The notes under the pieces: generated by a model
What the model was told of the DNA's origin: nothing
What the model saw: the letters and a program-made list of their open reading frames with translations, nothing else
Database searches by the model: none
Shown: positions 42,253 through 52,320 of the stretch, piece after piece
How the letters are laid out: each line of letters starts with the position of its first letter
Position numbering within the stretch: position 1 is the stretch's first letter
Source of the DNA: Achromobacter agilis
Lineage (GTDB): Bacteria > Pseudomonadota > Gammaproteobacteria > Burkholderiales > Burkholderiaceae_B
DNA length: 64,000 nucleotides
Direction: 5' to 3'
Assembly: GCF_900496965.1 (NCBI RefSeq)
Contig: NZ_UFQB01000011.1
Location: forward strand, 1 to 64,000
Position numbers and translations under genes: made by a program

Positions 42253-43353
42253 ATGCAGCTGAACCTGGACAGGATCGGTTTGCGGGCCGGCTCGCAAACG
42301 CACCTGTACCCCATGAGCCTCGCGCCGGTCGAGGGCGCCATGACGGTACTGCTGGGGGCAACCCTGGTGGGCAAGACGTCGCTGATGCGCATCATGGCCG
42401 GACTGGACCGGCCCACCGAAGGCCGCGTGCTGGCCGACGGGGCGGACGTGACCGGCGTGCCGGTGCGCCAGCGCAACGTCGCCATGGTGTACCAGCAGTT
42501 CATCAATTACCCGTCCATGTCGGTCTACGACAACATCGCTTCGCCGCTCAAGCTGCGCGGGGCGGGCGACATCCGCGAAAAAGTCCGCGCCATGGCGGCC
42601 CGGCTGCATATCGACCACCTGCTGGAACGGTATCCGTCGGAACTGTCCGGCGGACAGCAGCAGCGGGTGGCGCTGGCGCGGGCCCTGGCCAAGGACGCGC
42701 CGCTCATCCTGCTGGACGAACCCCTGGTCAATCTGGACTACAAACTGCGCGAGGAATTGCGCGACGAACTGTCCGAGCTGTTCGCCGAAGGGCGTTCCAC
42801 GGTCGTGTACGCCACCACCGAACCCGGCGAGGCCCTGTTGCTGGGAGGCCACACGGCCGTGCTCGATGCGGGCGAGCTGCTGCAATACGGGCCCACGGCC
42901 GAGGTCTTCCACCGGCCCAATTCCCTGCGCGTGGCGCGCGCTTTCAGCGATCCGCCCATGAACCTGTTCGCGGCGCGCCGGACGGCCGCCGGCTTCGTGC
43001 TGCAAGGCGAGATGGAAGTGGAGCGGGCGCTGCCGCAGGGCACGGGCGGAGACGGAGACGGCGCGGAAATCACCGCCGGCCTGCGGGCCGGCGCGCTGGA
43101 CGTGGAACCCCGACCTGGCCACCTGGGCTTGCCGGGGGTCGTGAAGCTGGCCGAGATCTCCGGTTCCGACACGTTCGTGCATGCCGAAACGGCGGCGGGC
43201 GACGTGGTGGCGCAATTGCCCGGCGTCCATCGCTACACCCTGGACCAGCGCGTGCAGCTGTACTTCGACCCTGCCCAGACCTATGCCTTCGGCGCCGGCG
43301 GCGCCTTGCTGGCCGCCCCGCGGCAGCCGGCGGGCGCGGGGGAGGCGGCCTGA
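42253..43353 (+). CDS. glpS: glycerol ABC transporter ATPase, GlpS-like
   Basis: A 366-residue MalK-type ATPase with a regulatory C-terminal domain, first gene of a glycerol uptake operon of the rhizobial GlpSTPQUV type. Walker A GATLVGKT (residues 35-42), the intact signature LSGGQ (131-135) and Walker B LILLDEP (151-157) are present. The switch histidine is missing: where MalK has YVTHDQ this protein has YATTEP, with Thr189. GAGGAG at 42242-42247 supports the start. The next gene begins at the last base of its stop codon. Glycerol as substrate is inferred from gene order with glpR and glpD. Confidence 0.88.
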   Translation: MQLNLDRIGLRAGSQTHLYPMSLAPVEGAMTVLLGATLVGKTSLMRIMAGLDRPTEGRVLADGADVTGVPVRQRNVAMVYQQFINYPSMSVYDNIASPLKLRGAGDIREKVRAMAARLHIDHLLERYPSELSGGQQQRVALARALAKDAPLILLDEPLVNLDYKLREELRDELSELFAEGRSTVVYATTEPGEALLLGGHTAVLDAGELLQYGPTAEVFHRPNSLRVARAFSDPPMNLFAARRTAAGFVLQGEMEVERALPQGTGGDGDGAEITAGLRAGALDVEPRPGHLGLPGVVKLAEISGSDTFVHAETAAGDVVAQLPGVHRYTLDQRVQLYFDPAQTYAFGAGGALLAAPRQPAGAGEAA

Positions 43354-44437
43354 TGGCGGAGATCGAGCTGGACCTTTCCCATTCCTATGTCGCGGATCCC
43401 AGGACGGACGACGATTACGCGTTGCTGCCGCTGAAGTTCACGTTCCAGGACGGCGGCGCCTACGCCTTGCTGGGGCCGTCCGGCTGCGGCAAGACCACGC
43501 TTCTGAACTGCGTGTCCGGCCTGTTGCGCCCGTCCCATGGCCGCATCCTGTTCGACGGCCGGGATGTCACCGGCAAGACGCCGCAGGCCCGCAACATCGC
43601 CCAGGTTTTCCAGTTTCCCGTCGTGTACGACACCATGACGGTGGCCGAGAACCTGGCGTTTCCGCTGCGCAACCGCGGCATGGCGCGCGACCGCATCCGC
43701 GAGCGGGTGGGACGCATCGCCGAGATGCTGGAGATGTCCTCCGTACTGGACCGGCGGGCCAGCGGCCTCACGGCCGACGCCAAGCAGAAGATCTCGCTGG
43801 GCCGCGGGCTGGTGCGCAGCGACGTGTCGGCCATCCTGTTCGATGAGCCGCTGACCGTGATCGACCCGCAGCTCAAGTGGGAACTGCGGCGCAAGCTCAA
43901 GGAAATCCACCACGAATTCAAGCTGACGCTGATCTACGTGACGCACGATCAGACCGAGGCGCTGACCTTCGCCGACCAGGTCATGGTGATGGCGCGGGGC
44001 CGGGCCGTGCAGGTGGGCAGCGCGGATGATCTGTTCCAGCGCCCGGCGCATACGTTCGTGGGCCATTTCATCGGCTCTCCCGGCATGAATTTCCTGCCCG
44101 CGCAATGGCGCGAAGGCGCCCTCGACGTCGGCCAGCGCCGCGTGGCGGGCGTGCCCGAGGCCATGGCGGCCAAACTGGCCGGCGCGGGGCCGGTGAAGCT
44201 GGGCGTGCGCCCCGAGTACCTGCGCCTGGCCGAGCCGGACGCCGCCGGCGCCGTGCCCATGCGCGTCGAGCGCGTGCAGGACGTGGGCACGTATACGCTG
44301 CTGGTGGCGGATTTCGAGGGCGTGCCCGTGCGCGCCCGCCTGGGCAACGGCGCCGTGCCGGCCGCGGCCGGCGGCACGGTCTGGCTGTCCGTGCTCAACC
44401 CGCATACCTGCTTCTACCGCGACGAGGAGCTGATCCG

Positions 44438-44441
<4 letters not shown>
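43353..44441 (+). CDS. glpT: glycerol ABC transporter ATPase, GlpT-like
   Basis: A 362-residue MalK-type ATPase, the second of the pair. Walker A GPSGCGKT (residues 41-48), Walker B AILFDEP (Asp164, Glu165) and the switch His198 in YVTHDQ are intact. The ABC signature is degenerate: LTADAKQK at 139-146 replaces LSGGQxQR. This is the reverse of the defect in GlpS. A C-terminal TOBE-like regulatory domain follows (VKLGVRPEYLRLAEPD). It overlaps glpP by 4 bp. The name follows the rhizobial glycerol ABC system, not the E. coli antiporter GlpT. Confidence 0.88.
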
Positions 44442-45320
<879 letters not shown>

Positions 45321-45328
<8 letters not shown>

Positions 45329-46133
45329 GAACAACACCTGGTGGCGCGGCGCCTTCCTGACCCTGTACCTGGTCTTCGCCATCCTGCCGCTGTACTGGAT
45401 GCTGAACATGTCGTTCAAGACGAACACCGAGATCGTCAGCACGCTGACGTTCTGGCCCAGCGACTTCACCTTCGAGCACTACCGGACGATCTTCACGGAT
45501 CGGGCCTGGTACTCGGGCTACATCAATTCGCTGATCTACGTGGCCATCAATACCGTCATTTCGCTGGCCGTGGCGCTGCCCGCCGCCTATGCGTTCTCGC
45601 GCTACCGCTTCATCGGCGACAAGCACGTGTTCTTCTGGCTGCTGACCAACCGCATGACGCCGCCCGCGGTGTTCCTGCTGCCGTTCTTCCAGCTCTACAG
45701 CTCGTTCGGCCTGATGGACACGCATCTGGCGGTCGCCCTGGCGCACCTGGTGTTCAACGTGCCGCTGGCGGTGTGGATTCTGGAGGGCTTCATGTCCGGG
45801 GTCCCGCGGGAGATCGACGAAACCGCCTATGTCGATGGCTATTCTTTTCCGCGTTTTTTCCTGACGATCTTCCTGCCGCTGATCAAGTCGGGCGTGGGGG
45901 TGGCGGCCTTTTTCTGCTTCATGTTCAGCTGGGTGGAACTGCTGCTGGCGCGCACGCTCACCTCGGTCAACGCCAAGCCCATCGTCGCCACCATGACGCG
46001 CACGGTGTCCGCCTCGGGCATGGATTGGGGCGTGCTGGCCGCGGCGGGCGTGCTGACCATCGTGCCCGGCGGCATCGTCATCTGGTTCGTGCGGCACTAC
46101 ATCGCGAAGGGCTTCGCGATGGGCCGGGTATAG
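45321..46133 (+). CDS. glpQ: glycerol ABC transporter permease, GlpQ-like
   Basis: A 270-residue MalG/UgpE-type permease with six membrane segments. The EAA loop reads EIDETAYVDGYSFPRFFLTIFLPL (about residues 162-185). It pairs with GlpP to form the channel. The name follows the rhizobial glycerol system and is unrelated to the glycerophosphodiester phosphodiesterase GlpQ. Confidence 0.88.
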
Positions 46134-46160
46134 CGCCGGAAACCATCAGGAGGACCGCCC

Positions 46161-46469
46161 ATGTTCAGCTGGATGGTATGGACCACCCCCGTCGCCGTGT
46201 TCTTTTCCTGCATCGTCCTGATGCTGGTCGGCATGACGGTGTGGGAACTGAAATCGCCCACGGTCGAGCGCAAGGGATTCCTGCCCCTGCGCACCACGCG
46301 GGGCGACCGCCTTTTCATCGGCCTGATGGCCGCGGCCTGGGTCAACCTGGCGTACGTGGGGTTTGGCGAGAAGGCGGCCCAATGGCTGTCGCTGGACGAG
46401 CCGCCCTCGGTGTGGATCGGCTTTGCCGCGTCGATGCTGGTACTGGCATTCGTCATGAGGAAGGGCTGA
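46161..46469 (+). CDS. glpU: DUF2160 small membrane protein, GlpU-like
   Basis: A 102-residue membrane protein with three hydrophobic segments (about residues 5-28, 50-68 and 80-98) and the loop ELKSPTVERKGFLPLRTTRGDR typical of DUF2160. Such proteins accompany this class of glycerol ABC transporter; their role in transport is not established. It sits 27 bp after glpQ with an AGGAGGA ribosome site. Confidence 0.82.
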   Translation: MFSWMVWTTPVAVFFSCIVLMLVGMTVWELKSPTVERKGFLPLRTTRGDRLFIGLMAAAWVNLAYVGFGEKAAQWLSLDEPPSVWIGFAASMLVLAFVMRKG

Positions 46470-46470
46470 A

Positions 46471-46489
46471 GAGGGGCGCCAGACCCCTC
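46471..46489 (+). promoter_or_regulatory. intercistronic hairpin between glpU and glpV
   Basis: GAGGGG-N7-CCCCTC begins 1 bp after the glpU stop. There is no U tract, so it more likely slows exonucleases or tunes expression of the binding protein gene than stops transcription. It lies at the start of a 116-bp gap, the largest inside this operon. Confidence 0.4.
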
Positions 46490-46585
46490 GTCAATGCAAG
46501 CGGTGTGGAAGGACTATCGGCCAGCGTCTTCCCCGGCCAGCGGTCCGCAGCGAACAGTGGGGAAGGCTTATCGAGGAGACAGGTC

Positions 46586-48316
46586 ATGAAATTGCGCATG
46601 CACGCCATGGCGGCCGCTATCGCCCTGATCGGAACGTCGGGAGCGTGGGCCGGTGAGCCGGAAGCGAAGAAGTGGGTCGATTCGGAGTTCCAACCCTCAT
46701 CGCTGTCCAAGGACCAGCAGATGGCCGAGATGAAGTGGTTCATCGAGGCCGCCGCCAAGCTCAAGGCGAAGGGAGTCAATGAAATCAGCGTGGTATCCGA
46801 AACCATCACCACGCACGAGTACGAATCCAAGACGCTGGCCAAGGCCTTCACCGAGATCACCGGCATCAAGGTCAACCACGACCTGATCCAGGAAGGCGAC
46901 GTCGTCGAGAAGCTGCAGACGTCCATGCAGTCCGGCAAATCCATCTACGACGGGTGGATCTCTGACTCGGACCTGATCGGCACCCATTACCGCTACGGGG
47001 CGATCCTGCCGCTGTCGGACTACATGGCCGGCGCGGGCAAGGAATGGACCAATCCGGGCCTGGACCTCAAGGACTTCATCGGCACCAAGTTCACCACGGC
47101 GCCGGACGGCAAGCTCTACCAGCTGCCCGACCAGCAATTCGCCAACGTCTACTGGTTCCGCGCGGACTGGTTCGCGCGCCAGGATCTGAAGGACAAGTTC
47201 AAGGCCAAGTACGGCTACGAACTGGGCGTACCCACCAACTGGTCCGCCTACGAGGACATCGCCGACTTCTTCTCGAACGACGTCAAGGAGCTGGATGGCA
47301 AGAAGGTCTACGGCCACATGGACTACGGCAAGAAGGACCCGTCGCTGGGCTGGCGCTTCACCGATGCCTGGCTGTCCATGGCCGGCGCGGCCGACAAGGG
47401 TCTGCCCAACGGCATGCCGGTGGACGAATGGGGCATCCGCGTCGCGGACGACAAGTGCACCCCGGTGGGCGCGTCGGTCTCGCGCGGCGGCGCCACCAAC
47501 AGCCCAGCCGCTGTCTATGCGCTGACCAAGTACGTGGACTGGATGAAGAAGTACGCGCCGCAGCAGGCCATGGGCATGACCTTCTCGGAGTCCGGCCCCG
47601 TGCCAGCCCAAGGCCAGATCGCGCAGCAGATCTTCTGGTACACGGCCTTCACCGCCGACATGACCAAGAAGGGCCTGCCGGTGGTCAATGACGACGGCAC
47701 TCCCAAGTGGCGCATGGCCCCGTCGCCTTATGGCCCATACTGGAAGGACGGCATGCAGAACGGCTACCAGGACGTGGGCTCGTGGACCTTCTTCAAGTCC
47801 ACCGACCCGGACAAGATGGCCGCGGCCTGGCTGTACGCGCAGTTCGTCACGTCCAAGTCGGTGTCGCTGAAGAAATCCATCACCGGCCTGACGTTCATCC
47901 GCGACAGCGACATCAATAGCGAGTTCTTCACCAAGAACGCCGCGAACTATGGCGGCCTGATCGAGTTCTATCGCAGCCCGGCGCGCGTGGCATGGACCCC
48001 CACTGGCAACAACGTGCCGGACTATCCGAAGCTCGCGCAGCTGTGGTGGAAGAACGTCGCCACCGCCGTAACCGGCGAGAAGACGCCGCAGGCCGCCATG
48101 GACAACCTGGCCAACGAAATGGACCAGGTCATGGCGCGGCTGCAACGGGCGGGGATGGCGCAGTGCGCGCCGAAGCTCAATGCCAAGAGCGATCCGTCCA
48201 AGTGGCTGTCCGATCAGCATGCGCCTTGGAAAAAGCTCGCCAACGAAAAGCCCAAGGGCGAGACCATTCCCTATGAAAAGCTGCTGGCCGCCTGGAAGGA
48301 CGGCAAGGTCAGGTAA
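46586..48316 (+). CDS. glpV: glycerol ABC transporter solute-binding protein, GlpV-like
   Basis: A 576-residue periplasmic family 1 binding protein with a Sec signal peptide (about residues 1-22, cleavage near AWAGEPE). It is longer than the usual 400-450 residues, as expected for this family. Its conserved regions include EITGIKVNHDLIQEGDVVEKLQTSM, GKLYQLPDQQFANVYWFRADWF and SWTFFKSTDPDKMAAAWLYAQFV. It would capture glycerol for the GlpPQST complex. GAGGAGACAGG precedes ATG 46586. It is the last gene of the operon, followed by a terminator. Confidence 0.88.
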   Translation: MKLRMHAMAAAIALIGTSGAWAGEPEAKKWVDSEFQPSSLSKDQQMAEMKWFIEAAAKLKAKGVNEISVVSETITTHEYESKTLAKAFTEITGIKVNHDLIQEGDVVEKLQTSMQSGKSIYDGWISDSDLIGTHYRYGAILPLSDYMAGAGKEWTNPGLDLKDFIGTKFTTAPDGKLYQLPDQQFANVYWFRADWFARQDLKDKFKAKYGYELGVPTNWSAYEDIADFFSNDVKELDGKKVYGHMDYGKKDPSLGWRFTDAWLSMAGAADKGLPNGMPVDEWGIRVADDKCTPVGASVSRGGATNSPAAVYALTKYVDWMKKYAPQQAMGMTFSESGPVPAQGQIAQQIFWYTAFTADMTKKGLPVVNDDGTPKWRMAPSPYGPYWKDGMQNGYQDVGSWTFFKSTDPDKMAAAWLYAQFVTSKSVSLKKSITGLTFIRDSDINSEFFTKNAANYGGLIEFYRSPARVAWTPTGNNVPDYPKLAQLWWKNVATAVTGEKTPQAAMDNLANEMDQVMARLQRAGMAQCAPKLNAKSDPSKWLSDQHAPWKKLANEKPKGETIPYEKLLAAWKDGKVR

Positions 48317-48328
48317 GCGCCCGGCCGC

Positions 48329-48360
48329 AAAAAAACGCCACGGCAACGTGGCGTTTTTTT
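48329..48360 (+). terminator. rho-independent terminator after glpV
   Basis: AACGCCACG-GCAA-CGTGGCGTT is flanked by seven A upstream and seven T downstream, 12 bp after the glpV stop. The symmetrical A and T tracts let it work in both directions and so also end the minus-strand flavoprotein gene. Confidence 0.92.
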
Positions 48361-48369
48361 GCTTTGCCG

Positions 48370-49272
48370 TCAGGCCATCACGAGCGACCGGTGCGCGCAC
48401 ACGCCGGCCATCACGCCCGAGGCGCTGGCCAGGGTCGCGTTGCTCATGGGAATGGCTGCGTCGCCTGCGGCAAACACCCCCGCGACCGTCGTCTGCTTGA
48501 GCGCATCCACGCGGATCACGGGCCCCAGCGGGCCTTCGTCGAACGCGCAGCCCAGCTGCATCGCCAGCGGGCTGGCCATGTGCGTCCTGCTGGCCACGAA
48601 GAGCGCGTGGACCGCCATGCGGCGGCCGTCGGCAAGCTTCACGGCGTCCAGCGCGGGCGCCGCGCCCATCAGCTCGACGACGGGCGTGCGTTCGATGCGC
48701 ACGCCGCGTTTGGCGAGCAGGGCCGCCTGTTCGGCGTCGGGCTCGAACTCGCCTTGCGTGAAGTAGGTGGTCGGGCCCCAATCCGGCAGCAGCGCCGCCT
48801 GATGGGCGGACAAGGGATGCGCGGCCAGCACGCCCAGCGGCCGGCCGGCGTTTTCGTAGCCATGGCAGTAGGGGCAGTGCAGGACCGTCTGGCCCCAGCG
48901 CTCCTGCAGGCCCGCCAGGGGCGGCAGTTCGTCGCGCAGGCCGGTGGCCAGAATCAGGCGCAGGCCGAGCGCTTCGCGCCCGTCGGCCAGCGCGACGCGG
49001 AACGGGCCGCCGTCGCGGACGGCGCTGGCCTTTGTCGCTTCTCCGTCAAGGAAGGTGAGGGTGGGATACAGCGCGAGCTGCGCCCGCGCCTGTTCCAGGA
49101 TGTCGCGGGGCGGCCTGCCGTCCTGCGCCAGGATTCCGTGCGCGTGCGCGGCGTAGCGGTTGCGGGGCAGGCCCGCGTCGATCAGCAGGATGCGCTGGCG
49201 GGCGCGCGCCAATTGCAGGGCGGCGGACAGGCCGGCGAAGCTGCCGCCGACGATGATGGCGTCGTATGTCAT
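48370..49272 (-). CDS. FAD-dependent pyridine nucleotide-disulphide oxidoreductase, TrxR-like
   Basis: A 300-residue flavoprotein of the thioredoxin-reductase fold. It begins DAIIVGGSFAGLSAALQLARA (FAD, about residues 4-24), has a redox-type CPYCHG near residue 131, and ends with GVFAAGDAAIPMSNATLASASG. The CxxC fits an active disulphide, but the second dinucleotide motif is weak (GVLAAHPLS), so the partner and electron donor are unclear. TGGGAG supports ATG 49272. It is divergent from an SDR gene, with a strong inverted repeat between. Confidence 0.82.
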   Translation of the reverse strand: MTYDAIIVGGSFAGLSAALQLARARQRILLIDAGLPRNRYAAHAHGILAQDGRPPRDILEQARAQLALYPTLTFLDGEATKASAVRDGGPFRVALADGREALGLRLILATGLRDELPPLAGLQERWGQTVLHCPYCHGYENAGRPLGVLAAHPLSAHQAALLPDWGPTTYFTQGEFEPDAEQAALLAKRGVRIERTPVVELMGAAPALDAVKLADGRRMAVHALFVASRTHMASPLAMQLGCAFDEGPLGPVIRVDALKQTTVAGVFAAGDAAIPMSNATLASASGVMAGVCAHRSLVMA

Positions 49273-49299
49273 GGACGGACTCCCAGGAATGTCTATCAA

Positions 49300-49359
49300 G
49301 ATACTTTATAAGTTGCATAATAGGGCAAGAGAGGCCACTTATGCAACTTTAAAAGTATC
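49300..49359. promoter_or_regulatory. long inverted repeat between divergent TrxR-like and SDR genes
   Basis: A 21-bp arm at 49300-49320 (starting GATACTTTATAAG, ending TTGCATAA) is matched at 19 of 21 positions by its inverse at 49339-49359 (TTATGCAACTTTA then AAAGTATC), with an 18-bp spacer. It lies 28 bp upstream of the flavoprotein start. The AT-rich arms suggest two binding sites for a repressor not encoded next to it. The remaining part of the 263-bp gap shows only the SDR ribosome site. Confidence 0.6.
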
Positions 49360-49535
49360 GTGTGGGCGTGGAGCCCGTCAGGCAGCCTGGCGCGCGCCCA
49401 CGTCGCCCGCCGTGGCCGCGCCCGCTGTGTCAAACCCTGTTGCGCGTCGGGGTTGTGCCGTCCGGAGGGCAGGACTAACCTGATTAGCTCGACATCCAGC
49501 GGCCGTGCCTGGCGGTGCGCCGCAAGGGAGGCGGC

Positions 49536-50357
49536 ATGCGGCAAGGTTCGGACCTTAAAGGGCGCGTCGCGCTGGTTACCGGCGCGTCGTCGGGCATCGG
49601 GCGGGCCACCGCCATCGCGCTGGCGGCGGCGGGCGCGCGCGTGGTGGTCAATCACCGGGCGGGCGGCGATTCGCAGGTGCGTGCGGCCGCGGTGGTGGAA
49701 GACATCCAGCGCGTGGGCGGCCAGGCCGTGGCCGCGGCCGCCGACATCAGCCGCGAAGCCGACGTGGAACATCTGTTCGGCGAGGCCGTGCGGCACTTCG
49801 GGCGGCTGGACATCCTGGTCAATAACGCGGGCATCGAGCACCCTTCGCCGATCGCCGACATGACGCTGGCCGACTGGCGGCGGGTAATCGACGTGAACCT
49901 CACGGGCCATTTCCTGTGCGCTCGCGCGGCGGCCAGGGCCTTCGAGACGCAGCCCGCGGATCCGGCGCGGCAGGGCCTCGCCCAGGGCAACATTCTCTTC
50001 ATCAGCTCGGTCCACGAAGTTATCCCGTGGGCGTTCCAGGTGAACTACGCGGCGTCCAAGGGTGGGGTCTCCTTGCTGATGAAGTCGCTGGCCCAGGAGC
50101 TGGCGCCCGCCAGGATCCGTGTGAACTCCATCGCGCCGGGCGCCATCCGCACCGCAATCAACCGGCCCGCCTGGGATACCCCGGACAGCCTGGCGAATCT
50201 GCTCAAGCTGATTCCCTATGGCCGTATCGGCGAACCCGAGGATGTGGCGCAGGCCGCCGTCTGGCTCGCCAGCGACGCATCCGATTACGTCACGGGCACG
50301 ACGCTGTTCGTGGATGGCGGGATGACGCTCTATCCCGAATTTCGCGGCGCGGGCTAG
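49536..50357 (+). CDS. SDR oxidoreductase, glucose 1-dehydrogenase-like
   Basis: A 273-residue classical SDR: TGASSGIG near residue 15, DILVNNAGIEHPSP, ISSVHEVIPWAFQVNYAASKGG with the catalytic Ser, Tyr and Lys, and the C-terminal TGTTLFVDGGM. It resembles bacterial glucose 1-dehydrogenases, though substrate specificity within the SDR family is hard to read. AAGGGAGG supports ATG 49536. A glycoside hydrolase gene follows 23 bp downstream, which is consistent with oxidising released glucose. Confidence 0.85.
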   Translation: MRQGSDLKGRVALVTGASSGIGRATAIALAAAGARVVVNHRAGGDSQVRAAAVVEDIQRVGGQAVAAAADISREADVEHLFGEAVRHFGRLDILVNNAGIEHPSPIADMTLADWRRVIDVNLTGHFLCARAAARAFETQPADPARQGLAQGNILFISSVHEVIPWAFQVNYAASKGGVSLLMKSLAQELAPARIRVNSIAPGAIRTAINRPAWDTPDSLANLLKLIPYGRIGEPEDVAQAAVWLASDASDYVTGTTLFVDGGMTLYPEFRGAG

Positions 50358-50380
50358 GGCCTGAGCATAGGGCGGCGCGC

Positions 50381-52201
50381 ATGTCCAAACCCCTGGAAGA
50401 CTACGGACTCATCGGGAATATGCTCTCCGCCGCGCTGGTCGCGCGGGACGGCTCGATTGATTGGCTCTGCCTGCCGCACTTCGATTCGCCCGCCTGCTTC
50501 GCGGCGCTGCTCGGCGACCAGCGCCATGGACGCTGGCGCATCGCCCCACACGGCAAGGCCGCGGGCGTCTCGCGGCGCTACGTGCCCGATACCGCCGTGC
50601 TGGAAACGCGCTACGAGACCGCCACGGGCGCGGCCACGCTGTTCGACTTCATGCCGCTCAGCGACGACGACGAACGCGCGGACGTGGTGCGTATCGTGCG
50701 CGGCGAATCCGGGCACGTGCAGATGGACATGGAGCTGGTGCTGCGCTTCAACTACGGCCAGGCGGTGCCCTGGGTGCGGCGGCGCGACTACGGCCTGAGC
50801 GCCATCGCCGGGCCGGACGCCGTCGAGCTGCATACGCCCATCGAGCTCGAGGGCCACGAGCTCAAGACCACGGCGCGCTTCAACGTGCACCCGGGCACGG
50901 TGGTGCCCTTCACCTTGTCGTACCACCGTTCGCACCGCACCCCGCATTTCGTGCCGGACCGGGTCGAAAGCATGGACCGCACGATCTCGTGGTGGCAGGA
51001 ATGGGCCAAGCGCTGCCACTGGGAAGGGCCGGCGGATGCGCGGCGCGATGCGGTGCTGCGTTCGTTGATCACGCTGAAGCTCCTGACCTTCCAGCCCACG
51101 GGCGGCATCATCGCCGCGCCCACCACCTCGCTGCCGGAGACGCTGGGCGGCAGCCGCAACTGGGACTACCGCCATTGCTGGCTGCGCGATTCGGCGCTGA
51201 CGCTCTATGCGCTGCTCAATGCCGGCTATCGCGAAGAGGCCGAGGCCTGGCGCCAGTGGCTGCTGCGCGCGGTGGCCGGGCATCCTGACCAGTTGCAGAT
51301 CATGTACGGCATCGCCGGCGGGCGCTGGCTGCCGGAGCAGGAGATTCCCTGGCTGCCCGGCTACGCATCCAGCCTGCCGGTGCGCAGCGGCAACGGCGCG
51401 TCGGGCCAGAATCAGCTCGACGTCTACGGCGAGCTCATCGAGACCCTGTATGCCGCGCGCGTGGCGGACCTGGCGCCGCTGGCCGAGGCCTGGCGCCTGC
51501 AGAAGGTACTGCTGGAGCCGCTGGCGCGGCGCTGGACGGAGCTGGACCATGGCATTTGGGAAGTACGGGGGGAGCGGCGGGCTTTTACGCATTCCCGGCT
51601 GATGTGCTGGGTGGCGTTCGACCGGGCGGTCAAGGCGTGCGAGCGTTTCGGCCTGAAAGGACCGGTGCAGGCATGGCGCCGGCTGCGCGAGCAGATCCGG
51701 GCCGATATCTGCGAGCACGGCTACGACCGTGAACAGGGTTGTTTCGTGCAGAGCTATGGGTCGGATGCGCTGGACGCCAGCCTGTTGCTGATTCCCCAGG
51801 TGGGCTTTCTGCCCGCCGACGATCCGCGCGTGGCGGGGACGGTGCGTGCCATCGAACGCGGGCTGCTGCGCGACGGCCTGCTGCGCCGCTACTCCACCGA
51901 CCGCACCGATGATGGGCTGGAGGGCGAGGAAGGCGTGTTCCTCGCCTGCAGCTTCTGGCTGGCGGACGCCTACGTGATGCAGGGCCGGCTGGACGACGCG
52001 GAGCGCCTGTTCGAGTGGCTGCTGACGCTGCGCAACGACCTGGGCTTGCTGGCGGAGGAATACGACGTGGTCCGCCGGCGGCTGGTCGGCAATTTTCCGC
52101 AGGGCTTTTCGCATATCGGCCTGGTGAATACCGCCTACAACCTGAGCGGGGCGACGGGCCCCGCGCGCCAGCGCGCCGAGCAGGACGCGCCGCGCGCCTG
52201 A
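50381..52201 (+). CDS. glycoside hydrolase family 15 protein (glucoamylase/trehalase-like)
   Basis: A 606-residue GH15 enzyme. The N-terminal domain begins [35 protein letters not shown]. The (alpha/alpha)6 catalytic domain has [18 protein letters not shown] near residues 258-275 and [18 protein letters not shown] near 515-532, which contains a candidate catalytic glutamate. No signal peptide is seen, so it works in the cytosol on a glucan or trehalose. It is probably co-transcribed with the SDR upstream. Confidence 0.88.
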   Translation: MSKPLEDYGLIGNMLSAALVARDGSIDWLCLPHFDSPACFAALLGDQRHGRWRIAPHGKAAGVSRRYVPDTAVLETRYETATGAATLFDFMPLSDDDERADVVRIVRGESGHVQMDMELVLRFNYGQAVPWVRRRDYGLSAIAGPDAVELHTPIELEGHELKTTARFNVHPGTVVPFTLSYHRSHRTPHFVPDRVESMDRTISWWQEWAKRCHWEGPADARRDAVLRSLITLKLLTFQPTGGIIAAPTTSLPETLGGSRNWDYRHCWLRDSALTLYALLNAGYREEAEAWRQWLLRAVAGHPDQLQIMYGIAGGRWLPEQEIPWLPGYASSLPVRSGNGASGQNQLDVYGELIETLYAARVADLAPLAEAWRLQKVLLEPLARRWTELDHGIWEVRGERRAFTHSRLMCWVAFDRAVKACERFGLKGPVQAWRRLREQIRADICEHGYDREQGCFVQSYGSDALDASLLLIPQVGFLPADDPRVAGTVRAIERGLLRDGLLRRYSTDRTDDGLEGEEGVFLACSFWLADAYVMQGRLDDAERLFEWLLTLRNDLGLLAEEYDVVRRRLVGNFPQGFSHIGLVNTAYNLSGATGPARQRAEQDAPRA

Positions 52202-52320
52202 CGGGCCCGCCGCGGTGTATCCTCGCTGTCATGCGGGGCCCCTATGACGGGCCCCGTCTCGCGCAGACAAAGCCAGGCGGCGATCCCGCACGCTGGCTGC
52301 CGCACCCAGGAGAGACAACC

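Noticed and set aside
44105-44437. Extended start for the glpP permease
   Set aside because: The added residues are a shadow of glpT; ATG 44438 overlaps the glpT stop by 4 bp, like its neighbours.
46697-48781. Minus-strand open frame of about 694 codons
   Set aside because: It is antisense to glpV, which has an evident signal peptide and family motifs, and runs through the terminator into the next gene.
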